NCBI RefSeq assembly: GCF_001074155.1
Contig: NZ_JUUZ01000009.1
Span: 1-36,047 of the forward strand
From: Streptococcus pseudopneumoniae
GTDB taxonomy: Bacteria > Bacillota > Bacilli > Lactobacillales > Streptococcaceae
DNA length: 36,047 bases
Reading direction: 5' to 3'
Shown here: one piece after another, positions 1 through 6,187 of the stretch
Layout: every line of letters begins with the position of its first letter
Position numbering within the stretch: position 1 is the stretch's first letter
The notes under the pieces: model-generated
Databases searched by the model: none
Told to the model about the DNA's origin: nothing
Seen by the model: the letters and a program-made list of their open reading frames with translations, nothing else
Made by a program: the position numbers and the translations under genes

Positions 1-24
1 GCTCTTAAAGAAGCAGTTAAATAA
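1..24 (+). CDS. hup: 3' end of host gene, probably histone-like protein HU (partial)
   Basis: The first 24 bases read as ALKEAVK and a TAA stop, with the rest of the gene lying outside the window to the left. The streptococcal HU protein (HlpA) ends in a sequence of this form (…GKALK[ED]AVK), so I infer that attB is the 3' end of hup/hlpA. The same 24 bases recur at 36010-36033 as an orphan copy in attR. The identification rests on seven residues recalled from the family. Confidence 0.55.
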   Translation, partial: ALKEAVK

Positions 25-38
25 TGATTTTATAAAAA
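1..38. repeat. attL: attL: left copy of the 38-bp attachment repeat
   Basis: Bases 1-38 are identical to 36010-36047, and together they bound the window exactly. The integrase gene lies just inside this end, as expected for attL. The repeat carries the last seven codons and stop of a host gene, so integration would leave that gene intact. That these are the true att ends is inferred from position and identity. Confidence 0.93.
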
Positions 39-82
39 GCCCGTCATATCAAGCATTTGAGCTTGTGTGACAGGCTTTTTTT
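34..82. terminator. Bidirectional intrinsic terminator next to attL
   Basis: A long hairpin: outer stem AAAAAGCC/GGCTTTTT, then GTCA/TGAC, then CAAGC/GCTTG around the loop ATTTGA. A U-run follows on the + strand and the mirrored A-run serves the minus strand. It can end the leftward integrase transcript and also the host gene whose 3' end is attL. Confidence 0.85.
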
Positions 83-89
83 GTTTAAT

Positions 90-111
90 AAGGGGCAAAT
101 AAGGGGCAAAT
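90..111. repeat. Tandem AAGGGGCAAAT: putative integrase arm-type sites (left)
   Basis: Two exact 11-bp copies (90-100 and 101-111) lie between the attL core and the integrase stop codon, which overlaps the second copy. Closely related AAGGGGCA repeats lie on the inner side of attR at 35882-35900. Paired repeats flanking the core are the usual layout of arm sites bound by the N-terminal domain of a tyrosine integrase. The role is inferred. Confidence 0.6.
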
Positions 112-1253
112 TATAAAGAATCAAGCAAGTCCAGGATATTATCATCCATCTTTTTAGTAACGTGTGTATAGATTTTATTAGTCGTTCGAGAATCAGAATG
201 ACCAACTCTTGCCATAATTGCTTTTAAGGGTACATTGTTTTCTGCCAATCTACTAACAAGAGTATGTCTGAAGATATGCGAGGTAAGATGTTTATCTATT
301 GGTTTTTTTAAACGTTTATTTGCTTTCTGGATTGCTAAGTTGAAAGAATTATTTTGGATTGGTATGCCATTTTTGGTAACAAAGATAAATCCAAGGTCAT
401 TAAATGTTTTTCGAGTGTTTTTAGAAAGTTCATTTATTGAGATAAATTCTTTTAAAATTTCAATTTCTCTCTTTGATAAAGAGACAGTTCTGAAGCTTGC
501 AGCAGTTTTTGTAGTTGTTTTAAATCCTTTTGAATACCCTACTGTTTTATCTAGAGTCCCATGGATTTTTACTGTCTTGCTATCAAAATCAATATTTTCT
601 AGTTTAATAGCAATAGCTTCACCAATTCGACAACCATTGTATGACATAAATTCAGCAAGCAATCCTAGTCTGTATGTGTTCTTTGTCCTATGTAATTCTT
701 CTAATAATCTTTTTAGTTCATCCTCTTCCAAAAATTTCTTTTCTGTCTTTTCTAATTCTTCGATTGTTTTTATTTGTTTTGGAAGTTTTGCTCGTCTTGC
801 AGGGTTGTCTTTGATATATTCAAGACTAACTGCATAGTCAAACGATAGATTTAAAATCATTTTATAGCGTTCTAGTTTTGAACGAGAAATATCTAAATCA
901 TTCAAAAAACGCTGGATATATTTAGTGTCTATATTCTTAATTTTAATTTCTGTATCAAATGCTTCTTTAAAATCATTCACGCTGCTAGTAAGAGAGCTGA
1001 TAGAACTACCTTTGATTTCTTTCTGGTAAAATGTCCACCATTCATCTAAAACATGTTGATAAGCCACATCTGTTGATTGTAAATTTTGTAAAATTTCTTC
1101 TATGCGTTCATCTAGTAATTTTTGAGCTTCTTTTTTTGCTCTTGATGTACCAGAGCTAAGAGTTACAGAAACTCTTTTCCATTTTTCGGTATATGGGTCT
1201 TTATATCGCTCGAAAAATTTATATTTTCCGTTGGAAAGTTCTTCCATCCACAT
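111..1253 (-). CDS. int: Tyrosine-family site-specific integrase
   Basis: A 380-residue tyrosine recombinase that joins attP to attB and, with an excisionase, cuts the prophage out. The N-terminus (about 7-30, NGKYKFFERYKDPYTEKW) resembles the arm-binding domain of Tn916/lambda-type integrases, followed by a helical core-binding domain (about 60-160). The catalytic set is complete: Arg in NGCRIGEA near 208, H326-x-x-R329, H352 and the nucleophile Y362 in NKIYTHV. The ATG follows AAGGGG at good spacing. The gene points toward attL and ends 73 bp from the core, the classic position. The length is normal for the family. Confidence 0.95.
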   Translation of the reverse strand: MWMEELSNGKYKFFERYKDPYTEKWKRVSVTLSSGTSRAKKEAQKLLDERIEEILQNLQSTDVAYQHVLDEWWTFYQKEIKGSSISSLTSSVNDFKEAFDTEIKIKNIDTKYIQRFLNDLDISRSKLERYKMILNLSFDYAVSLEYIKDNPARRAKLPKQIKTIEELEKTEKKFLEEDELKRLLEELHRTKNTYRLGLLAEFMSYNGCRIGEAIAIKLENIDFDSKTVKIHGTLDKTVGYSKGFKTTTKTAASFRTVSLSKREIEILKEFISINELSKNTRKTFNDLGFIFVTKNGIPIQNNSFNLAIQKANKRLKKPIDKHLTSHIFRHTLVSRLAENNVPLKAIMARVGHSDSRTTNKIYTHVTKKMDDNILDLLDSL

Positions 1254-1329
1254 TGATTTTTCCCCTTTATTTTGTTAAAATGGGTATAAGAAAATGACCT
1301 TTTGAATGGTTATTTCCTATACAGTACAT

Positions 1330-1367
1330 CCTCACACTTTAGCTTGCAGGCGGTGTGGGGATTTTTT
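1330..1367 (+). terminator. Hairpin with U-run between int and the repressor operon
   Basis: CCTCACAC (1330-1337) pairs with GTGTGGGG (1353-1360), and ATTTTTT follows on the + strand. It lies just past the stop of the leftward DUF4177 gene, where a minus-strand terminator would be expected, but the U-run is on the + strand. It may act mainly against rightward read-through, or weakly for the repressor operon. Confidence 0.5.
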
Positions 1368-1369
1368 AA

Positions 1370-1639
1370 TTAGATGATTTTTTCAAAAACCATTGTAGCT
1401 TGGATACGGTCTCCACCACCAAGGCCTTTACTTCCACCATTAGCAGTAGTGATAGTATGTAGTCGATAGCCTTTTGCTACTTGATTATTGATAACATTTT
1501 CCAATTCTGTTAAGTTACCAGAACCAGTTCCAAATAACTTTTCTTTTAAAGTTACTTGAAGAACGACGTAGTGTAGTCCGTTAACTCCAGAAGCAGTTGA
1601 AAAAGATGCCTCTTGTTTAATATTGTTTAAAAATCCCAT
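1370..1639 (-). CDS. DUF4177-family small protein
   Basis: An 89-residue protein of the DUF4177 type, recognised from the pattern LHYVVLQVTLKE…LENVINNQVAKGYRLHTIT and a closing MVFEKII. The family is small, soluble and of unknown function. It is the last gene of the leftward repressor operon, 14 bp after the metallopeptidase gene, with AAAGGAG upstream of its ATG overlapping that gene's stop. The position suggests expression in the lysogen together with the repressor. No membrane segment or catalytic motif is visible. Confidence 0.75.
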   Translation of the reverse strand: MGFLNNIKQEASFSTASGVNGLHYVVLQVTLKEKLFGTGSGNLTELENVINNQVAKGYRLHTITTANGGSKGLGGGDRIQATMVFEKII

Positions 1640-1653
1640 AGGTTTTTACTCCT

Positions 1654-2034
1654 TTAATTTAATAACGCTTTATATTCTTCCATAACCATTACTTCGTCAG
1701 CAATGGTTTTTAAGTTATAGAATTCCATGAATTTGAGATAATCAAATTCTTTTGGGTCGTCTATTTCTCCTAAAGCATCCACCAATAGATGATGTATCAT
1801 ATTTCTGTTGGCTTCATTTTCACACCTTATGAGCGCATTTTGGTATTCTTTTTCAGTATGGTCGATATGTCCTAACTCATGCAATATGACTTGTTTTTGT
1901 TTTTCGGGTGCTAGGTCTTTACTTACAAATACAACTTTAATCTCATCTATATAGATGCCATTCCTATTCCATAGGTTCTTGTCAAAATATTCTATCTTGA
2001 CACCGTATTTTTTGCAAATGTCTTCAATGCTCAT
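1654..2034 (-). CDS. ImmA/IrrE-type zinc metallopeptidase
   Basis: A 126-residue protein with the zincin motif HELGH at 52-56 and Asn/Glu-rich helices after it, as in the ImmA/IrrE family (formerly DUF955). In ICEBs1 and related elements such peptidases cleave the partner XRE repressor on DNA damage and so trigger induction. The gene starts inside the stop of the repressor gene (ATGA overlap at 2031-2034), so the two are translationally coupled. That it cleaves this repressor is an inference from the gene pair. Confidence 0.85.
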   Translation of the reverse strand: MSIEDICKKYGVKIEYFDKNLWNRNGIYIDEIKVVFVSKDLAPEKQKQVILHELGHIDHTEKEYQNALIRCENEANRNMIHHLLVDALGEIDDPKEFDYLKFMEFYNLKTIADEVMVMEEYKALLN

Positions 2035-2378
2035 TTTTTATTAAGATATATTTCTATGATGTTTTGAATGGCTTCAATATCATCTTCATTTAACGGTTTA
2101 CCATCAAATGTTTTAGCATTTTCAGCCATTTTGCGTAAGTCTAAATCTGTATATATTTTTGGTTCTACTGAAGTTTCATCACTCCAACCCATAAGTTCAG
2201 CGGGAGAAATGCGTAACTTATCAGCAATCTTTTTTAAAACTTCAGGGCCTACTTTTTCTATATCGCCTTTTTCATAACGAAAAATAGTAGATCGTGATAC
2301 ACCTACATAATCAGCTAAATCATCAGCAGAGATTTTTAATTCTTTTCTCCTTAATTTTATTTTTTCTCCAACGTTCAT
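2031..2378 (-). CDS. CI-like lysogeny repressor (XRE helix-turn-helix)
   Basis: A 115-residue protein with an N-terminal HTH of the XRE family (about 4-60; core DLADYVGVSRSTIFRYEKGD). The short C-terminus has no LexA-type Ser/Lys peptidase, so induction must come from another route, most likely the coupled metallopeptidase downstream. It reads leftward from a divergent promoter region with GGAGG seven bases before the ATG. Length and architecture fit repressors of other streptococcal phages and ICEs. It likely binds the sites between 2400 and 2530. Confidence 0.88.
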   Translation of the reverse strand: MNVGEKIKLRRKELKISADDLADYVGVSRSTIFRYEKGDIEKVGPEVLKKIADKLRISPAELMGWSDETSVEPKIYTDLDLRKMAENAKTFDGKPLNEDDIEAIQNIIEIYLNKK

Positions 2379-2407
2379 GATTTTTTCCTCCTATATATTA
2401 CACTTCA

Positions 2408-2436
2408 ATTTTACACCTTTAGTGCCAAAAATGCAA
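2408..2436 (-). promoter_or_regulatory. Leftward repressor promoter
   Basis: On the minus strand TTGCAT (2436-2431), 17 bp and TAAAAT (2413-2408) form a reasonable sigma-A promoter 30 bp upstream of the repressor ATG. The -35 overlaps one of the TGCAAT/TGCGAT half-sites in this region, so autoregulation is plausible. Confidence 0.6.
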
Positions 2437-2467
2437 TAAAAAAAGTTTCAAAAATGCGATTTTTTTG

Positions 2468-2496
2468 TTGACATTTGCTTTTTAAGGTGTTATACT
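2468..2496 (+). promoter_or_regulatory. Strong rightward early promoter
   Basis: TTGACA (2468-2473), a 17-bp spacer and TATACT (2491-2496) give a near-consensus sigma-A promoter. Transcription should begin near 2503, directly before the operator palindrome at 2508-2523. A repressor bound there would block the polymerase. It drives the early genes starting at 2541. Confidence 0.88.
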
Positions 2497-2507
2497 TAAT
2501 TCAATAA

Positions 2508-2523
2508 GTCGCATAAGTGCGAC
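2508..2523. promoter_or_regulatory. Operator 1: GTCGCA-TAAG-TGCGAC palindrome
   Basis: A perfect 6-bp inverted repeat with a TAAG centre lies between the start of transcription and the ribosome site of the HTH gene. An exact second copy lies at 2748-2763. Related half-sites (AATGCGAT near 2453, AATGCAAT near 2430) sit on the other side of the promoter. In RNA it would be a 6-bp hairpin with a UAAG loop just 5' of AAAGGAG, so control may be at DNA or RNA level. Confidence 0.7.
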
Positions 2524-2540
2524 AAAAGAAAGGAGAATAT

Positions 2541-2756
2541 ATGGTAAATGTATCTAAGTTAAAAGGTAAAATTGTTGAACGAAATACCACACAAGAAGAA
2601 CTTGCAACAACCATAGGTATTGATAAAAGCACGTTTTACCGTAAGATGAAACAAAATGGCAACTTCTCAATTAAAGAAGTGAACCTGATTGTATCAGCTC
2701 TCAATCTATCAAAAGATGAAGCTATGTCCATTTTTTTTAGCGAAATAGTCGCATAA
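2541..2756 (+). CDS. Small Cro-like HTH regulator
   Basis: A 71-residue protein with an HTH (about 18-40, TQEELATTIGIDKSTFYRKM) of the phage regulator type. It is the first gene of the rightward operon, in the position of Cro. I take the ATG at 2541, preceded by AAAGGAG, rather than the upstream in-frame GTG at 2517 that lies inside the operator. Its stop codon lies inside the second operator copy, so the gene is bracketed by identical palindromes. It probably binds one or both to tune early transcription. Confidence 0.82.
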   Translation: MVNVSKLKGKIVERNTTQEELATTIGIDKSTFYRKMKQNGNFSIKEVNLIVSALNLSKDEAMSIFFSEIVA

Positions 2757-2763
2757 GTGCGAC
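2748..2763. promoter_or_regulatory. Operator 2: second copy of the palindrome
   Basis: GTCGCATAAGTGCGAC again, with identity to the first copy extending over 29 bases (2507-2535 versus 2747-2775) and including the ribosome site. The centre TAA is the stop codon of the HTH gene. No promoter was recognised directly before it, so a transcriptional road-block or an RNA hairpin are both possible. Confidence 0.65.
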
Positions 2764-2783
2764 AAAAGAAAGGAGGGAGATAT

Positions 2784-2822
2784 ATGCCAAGACCAAATGA
2801 AAGGGGGAGAGGAGAATGGTAG
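2784..2822 (+). CDS. 12-residue mini-ORF (MPRPNERGRGEW)
   Basis: An ATG with a strong AAAGGAGGG upstream opens a 12-codon frame that stops at TAG and overlaps the start of the next small gene (ATG at 2816). The strong ribosome site and the overlap suggest a leader peptide or the remnant of a longer gene; translation would feed ribosomes into the membrane-peptide gene. It is too short to judge by composition. Confidence 0.35.
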   Translation: MPRPNERGRGEW

Positions 2823-2959
2823 AGACTTTCTTAATTGGCTTTGTTTTCGGTAGTTTTCTGTGCTACATTGTCGCTACTCTGATAGGCGCTGTATTGGATT
2901 TTAAACTTCAGAAGTGGCAACAACAAAGCGATAAAAGCAATCCAACCAGTAAGGATTGA
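2816..2959 (+). CDS. 47-residue single-pass membrane peptide
   Basis: It begins MVETFLIGFVFG and has one strong hydrophobic segment (about 4-27), then a basic and polar tail (KLQKWQQQSDK). AAGGGG lies nine bases before the ATG. It overlaps the 3' end of the opposite-strand gene 2831-3313 by 129 bp. Small early membrane peptides of this form are common in streptococcal phages, but the function is unknown. It may be real, or it may be the antisense of a hydrophobic stretch; the ribosome site favours real. Confidence 0.5.
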   Translation: MVETFLIGFVFGSFLCYIVATLIGAVLDFKLQKWQQQSDKSNPTSKD

Positions 2960-3313
2960 AAACTGTAATTCTGTGAGAGTCAAGGTAGCGACAGCTATCA
3001 CTGTAGTCGCTAAACCTACAGATGAAATGTAAGTTGTGATTTGTGTATAAACTTTATCAGGTATCAATTTTCTATTTCGTCCACATGAAATACAGAAATA
3101 AATTGAACCGAAAAATATAAAGCAAAGAATAACAACGAATACAATAGCAAGGATTCTTTGTTCTGTAAAAGCTTTCAAGAAATCTGTTAACAGTGAATCA
3201 GAAATAGGATAAAAGGTAGTAAAAAGGTGAAATCCTACGATAACTGTCGAAATCGGAACTAGGACACCATATAAGACGATTTCCTTTAGATAGTGAAAAA
3301 ATGAAGATTTCAT
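2831..3313 (-). CDS. Four-helix membrane protein, leftward
   Basis: A 160-residue protein with four hydrophobic segments (roughly 10-32, 52-75, 90-112, 116-135) and a polar C-terminal tail. The ATG follows a strong GGAGGAG. It is the only gene on the minus strand outside the lysogeny block and sits as an island inside the early rightward operon, which suggests its own promoter and expression in the lysogen. Such isolated genes in prophages often serve the lysogen (superinfection exclusion or similar), but nothing in the sequence fixes a function. Confidence 0.7.
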   Translation of the reverse strand: MKSSFFHYLKEIVLYGVLVPISTVIVGFHLFTTFYPISDSLLTDFLKAFTEQRILAIVFVVILCFIFFGSIYFCISCGRNRKLIPDKVYTQITTYISSVGLATTVIAVATLTLTELQFSILTGWIAFIALLLPLLKFKIQYSAYQSSDNVAQKTTENKAN

Positions 3314-3367
3314 TAATCTCCTCCAGTCGTTTTTATTTTAATTATATCAAATTTAGAAAGGAATACT

Positions 3368-3574
3368 ATGAACGATATAAACCTTAATCAGATTGAACTT
3401 GAAATCAAAGAATTTCTATCCGTTCCCTTAAAACTAAAAATTTTACGAGAATGTTTGTTGCATTTGTTCTTCAAAATGGTCAATGATACATCAGATATAA
3501 CAGTCGAGAAGTCAACCATACATTCTAGTGATAGAACAAGCAAGATAGTCTATACAGTAATAGTATATGAGTAA
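3368..3574 (+). CDS. Hypothetical early protein, 68 residues
   Basis: It begins MNDINLNQIELEIKEFLSV, has AGAAAGGA before the ATG, and is followed by a weak hairpin. Mixed helix and strand character, no cysteine pairs, no membrane segment I would trust. I do not recognise the family. It lies divergent from the membrane-protein gene, with 54 bp between the two starts. Confidence 0.6.
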   Translation: MNDINLNQIELEIKEFLSVPLKLKILRECLLHLFFKMVNDTSDITVEKSTIHSSDRTSKIVYTVIVYE

Positions 3575-3579
3575 ACAAA

Positions 3580-3604
3580 AAGCACCTAACAAAGTCAGGC
3601 GCTT
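3580..3604 (+). terminator. Weak hairpin after the 68-residue gene
   Basis: AAGCaCCT (3580-3587) pairs with AGGcGCTT (3597-3604) with one mismatch. No clean U-run follows, so it may be a pause or processing site rather than a full terminator. Confidence 0.3.
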
Positions 3605-3650
3605 ACTAAAATAACTAACTGAATTATATCACAGAAAGGAAAATAAATCT

Positions 3651-3968
3651 ATGCCTAAGGCAGAAATTACTTATAAGCCAGTGGGGATAAATGAAAAGGC
3701 CACACATGGCGATTATGAGCATCTTTGTCAAATGTGGGAGGGGTTGACAGTTGCGACTCTCAAAACATGGGCGAAAGAAATGCGAGATCATCCAGAATTT
3801 AAACAATTCATCGACAATCCAACACACAAGCTAGTGTTTATCAATTATGAAGGTTTTCGATTATTCGTTAAATGGAAAAGCAGAAATCGTTATCGCACTA
3901 AAAAAGAAACTCTGGCAGAAATGCTAGAAAATCTTAAAAAAGAAAAACAATTAGGAGTTTTAACATGA
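3651..3968 (+). CDS. Phage protein of excisionase/HTH-like type
   Basis: A 105-residue protein with the pattern MWEGLTVATLKTWAKEM, then HPEFKQFI, and KLVFINYEGFRLFVKWK with a basic tail. This reads as a small winged-helix: helix-turn-helix, a hairpin, and a C-terminal basic helix. Streptococcal phages carry such a protein in the early region, and it is a reasonable candidate for the excisionase that the integrase needs, though DUF771-type proteins look similar. AGAAAGGA precedes the ATG. The function is an inference. Confidence 0.55.
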   Translation: MPKAEITYKPVGINEKATHGDYEHLCQMWEGLTVATLKTWAKEMRDHPEFKQFIDNPTHKLVFINYEGFRLFVKWKSRNRYRTKKETLAEMLENLKKEKQLGVLT

Positions 3969-4129
3969 AGCTATTAGATAAACTTACAAATTACTTTTTC
4001 GGTCAAGAAAGAAATGCAGACTGGAAGCTAGTCGCATTAGACTTGAACCGTGAATTGATTGAAAAACAAGAAGAAAACAAAATACTTTATCAGCGTATAG
4101 CTGACCTTGAGAAATTATTAGAGGTGTAG
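3965..4129 (+). CDS. Hypothetical protein, 54 residues
   Basis: It starts within the stop of the previous gene (ATGA), so it is translationally coupled. MKLLDKLTNYFFGQERNAD is followed by a predicted coiled coil (about 28-52, ELIEKQEENKILYQRIADLEK). It ends at TAG, two codons before and in frame with the next gene's ATG, so read-through would make a fusion. Unknown function. Confidence 0.65.
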   Translation: MKLLDKLTNYFFGQERNADWKLVALDLNRELIEKQEENKILYQRIADLEKLLEV

Positions 4130-4132
4130 AGA

Positions 4133-4429
4133 ATGAAATACTTTATACCAAAAATTGACATTGAATGCGAAAGTTTTAGAGAAACAAAACAATGTGATAA
4201 ATATCCAAGACACGAATACCTCTTCAAAAATGGATATGGCGCAAGTGTTATTCACAATCTTTATTCATACGATTTAGAGTTAGCTGTGTTAAAACATGAC
4301 AACGAAACTGGAGAATGGAATCTTACTTACGACACAAAAATTACAGATAATGTAGTCGGTTATATTAGCGGTAAAGAAGAATTAGAAAAACTTTTAAATA
4401 TGATTTCACAATTAGAAAAGGAAAATTAA
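4133..4429 (+). CDS. Hypothetical protein, 98 residues
   Basis: Begins MKYFIPKIDIECESF and alternates strands with short turns (HEYLFKNGYGASVI, YDLELAVLKHDNETGEW, YDTKITDNVVGYISG) before a C-terminal helix, so a small beta-rich fold is likely. No ribosome site stronger than GTAGAGA, consistent with coupling to the gene four bases upstream. I do not recognise the family. The early-region setting is compatible with a host take-over role, which is a guess. Confidence 0.65.
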   Translation: MKYFIPKIDIECESFRETKQCDKYPRHEYLFKNGYGASVIHNLYSYDLELAVLKHDNETGEWNLTYDTKITDNVVGYISGKEELEKLLNMISQLEKEN

Positions 4430-4430
4430 C

Positions 4431-4721
4431 ATGACAGAACCAAACATTTTAAGTCAGATTTTAGGCATCCTGGCATCAGTGGTCTGCTTATTCGCTATCT
4501 TGGTCTTGATTGCAAACAATGAGCAAAAGGCAAAAGATAAGAAGCGTAAGCAGGAAGAACATGACAAGATGATTATTGAAGTCTACCAGGAAGGTAGAAA
4601 TCAATTCAATAATATCGCACGCATGAACATTCGCAACTGTGACCGTAAATTTACTTACGATACAGAAAAACCAGTTGGTCTACGTGAAGACTTGCTCGCG
4701 CTACCATATCCAAAGGGGTGA
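4431..4721 (+). CDS. Single-pass membrane protein, 96 residues
   Basis: One N-terminal transmembrane segment (about 8-28, LGILASVVCLFAILVLIAN), then a charged helical stretch (KAKDKKRKQEEHDK) and a soluble C-terminus. Positive charges after the segment predict a cytoplasmic C-terminal domain. AAAAGGAAAA precedes the ATG. No family recognised. Confidence 0.68.
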   Translation: MTEPNILSQILGILASVVCLFAILVLIANNEQKAKDKKRKQEEHDKMIIEVYQEGRNQFNNIARMNIRNCDRKFTYDTEKPVGLREDLLALPYPKG

Positions 4722-4725
4722 TTAT

Positions 4726-4866
4726 ATGAGCCTATATATCTGGAAATGTGGATGTCGTGATTGTGGGAATACATTCGAATATGTCGATAATTACCCAATT
4801 ATTGAATGTCCAAAGTGTGGCAGCGTTGACTTGAAAAATGAATTTAAAGGCAAAGAATACGATTAA
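4726..4866 (+). CDS. Zinc-ribbon protein, 46 residues
   Basis: I start this gene at the ATG at 4726, behind AAGGGGTG, not at the upstream in-frame ATG that lies inside the previous gene. Two cysteine pairs (CGCRDC at 8-13 and CPKC at 28-31) form a rubredoxin-like zinc ribbon, as in FmdB-like and phage regulatory ribbons. Probably binds nucleic acid or protein; the partner is unknown. Confidence 0.65.
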   Translation: MSLYIWKCGCRDCGNTFEYVDNYPIIECPKCGSVDLKNEFKGKEYD

Positions 4867-4880
4867 TAGGAGAAATAAAA

Positions 4881-5234
4881 ATGGAAAACACAACAAAAAT
4901 GTTAGCTAAAACAATTTTAATTACACTTGAAAATCAAGATAGATGGGTATCTGAACCTCGTTTTGAGACACTAGATGTCATAAATGATATTCGTAAACGC
5001 AATACACTTACAGAGAAGAAAGTTGATGATGACGGAGATTTTTACGAAGAGTTTAAAGGATATTTGAATGATGAATTAGAAGAAAAACTAAAGATGATTG
5101 AGATTTCATTCAAACGTGATTTGGCAGACTATGAGCGTTACAAAATTGAGAAAATCAAAGCAATCACGAAAAACCTAGACATTATTAAACAATTGGCAGA
5201 AATCTATTCAGATGAAAAAGAAGAGGAAAAATAA
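4881..5234 (+). CDS. Hypothetical helical protein, 117 residues
   Basis: Highly charged and helical, with a coiled-coil-like C-terminal half (EEKLKMIEISFKRDLADYER, then KIEKIKAITKNLDIIKQLAE) and an acidic end (DEKEEEK). AGGAG lies before the ATG. It directly precedes the Gp157 gene (two bases between stop and start), so the two are probably made together. No family recognised. Confidence 0.65.
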   Translation: MENTTKMLAKTILITLENQDRWVSEPRFETLDVINDIRKRNTLTEKKVDDDGDFYEEFKGYLNDELEEKLKMIEISFKRDLADYERYKIEKIKAITKNLDIIKQLAEIYSDEKEEEK

Positions 5235-5236
5235 AC

Positions 5237-5710
5237 ATGGCAACACTTTATGAACTAACAGGACAGTTCCTTGATATCTATAACTTGGAATTGGACGAAG
5301 AAACCAAACTAGATACGCTTGATAGTATCGACTGGCAAACTGACTATGAAGAAAAAGTTGAAAACTATATCAAGGTTATGAAAAATCTTGAATCAGATAT
5401 TGAAGCACGAAAAAATGAAATCAAGCGCTTGACTGAATTAAACAAGGCTGATGAAAAGAAGAAAGATCACTTGAAAGAAACACTTTCTACAAGCATGGCT
5501 CTTACAGGGCATGAACGTGTAGACACTCCACTGTTTAAAGTGTCATTCCGTAAGTCACAAGCAGTCGAAGTGGATGAAACAGTCTTACCAGAAAGCTACA
5601 AGGTAGCAACGTGGAAGCCTGATAAAAAACGACTTAAAGAAGATTTGAAAAATGGTCTTGAAATTGTCGGTGCAAGTCTAGTAGAAAGAAAGAATTTAAG
5701 TATTAGGTAA
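5237..5710 (+). CDS. Siphovirus Gp157-family protein
   Basis: A 157-residue protein that fits the Siphovirus Gp157 family: an N-terminal MATLYELTGQFLDIYN, a coiled coil with DIEARKNEIKRL and LNKADEKKKDHLKE, then the conserved VDTPLFKVSFRKSQAVEV and YKVATWKPDKKRLKEDLKNG. The family was named from an S. thermophilus phage and linked to phage resistance when overexpressed; its molecular role is unsettled. It opens the replication module here, as in many Gram-positive siphophages. Confidence 0.85.
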   Translation: MATLYELTGQFLDIYNLELDEETKLDTLDSIDWQTDYEEKVENYIKVMKNLESDIEARKNEIKRLTELNKADEKKKDHLKETLSTSMALTGHERVDTPLFKVSFRKSQAVEVDETVLPESYKVATWKPDKKRLKEDLKNGLEIVGASLVERKNLSIR

Positions 5711-5716
5711 GAAGAT

Positions 5717-6187
5717 ATGAAAATTCTAGCAATCGACCCAGCATCCAATAAGATTGAAACTTCAACAACAGGGATTGTCATATTAGACAATGCAAGGTTA
5801 GTTGGAAGTTGGGTAGCAGAATATGGCATGAAGGGATTCGCTAAATGGTTTCATGATATTGGAGACACACTTGATTTTGATGTAGTAGTTGTCGAAGAAT
5901 TTAGATCCAGAGATAATGACAGGTCAAAAGATAATAGTGTGTTAGAAACTATTGCTTATATCCAGTTGTGCTATCCAGATGCCATTCTTCAGTATAACGG
6001 TGGGTACAAGTCAGACATTCCAGACGACCTTTTAAAAATCTTAGGTCTATGGAAGTTTGAAAAAAGTCACCACCAAGACATACGAGCAGCAGCAAGACTT
6101 GGACTATTCTGGGCCATGAGAAATAATATTGAAGAAGTTATCCAAGATATCGGGAAGGTGGTGAGTGAGTATCACAATAACTCTTAG
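5717..6187 (+). CDS. RuvC-like Holliday-junction resolvase
   Basis: A 156-residue protein of the RNase H/RuvC fold. The acidic residues fall where expected: D7 in ILAIDPAS, E60/E61 in VVVVEEFR and D121 in SHHQDIRAAARLGLFW. It would resolve branched DNA made during phage replication and recombination before packaging. It overlaps the helicase gene by 23 bp and ends in TAG. Length fits phage RuvC-like nucleases; the exact substrate cannot be read from sequence. Confidence 0.78.
   Translation: MKILAIDPASNKIETSTTGIVILDNARLVGSWVAEYGMKGFAKWFHDIGDTLDFDVVVVEEFRSRDNDRSKDNSVLETIAYIQLCYPDAILQYNGGYKSDIPDDLLKILGLWKFEKSHHQDIRAAARLGLFWAMRNNIEEVIQDIGKVVSEYHNNS

Noticed and set aside
235..837. 200-codon open frame on the + strand opposite the integrase gene
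   Set aside because: Antisense shadow of the integrase frame; no ribosome site, and low-complexity Ser/Phe/Leu content typical of reversed AT-rich coding DNA.
1311..1330. Separate integrase promoter between the hairpin and int
   Set aside because: TATA-like hexamers exist on the minus strand, but none has a -35 at the right distance; transcription may come from the repressor operon.
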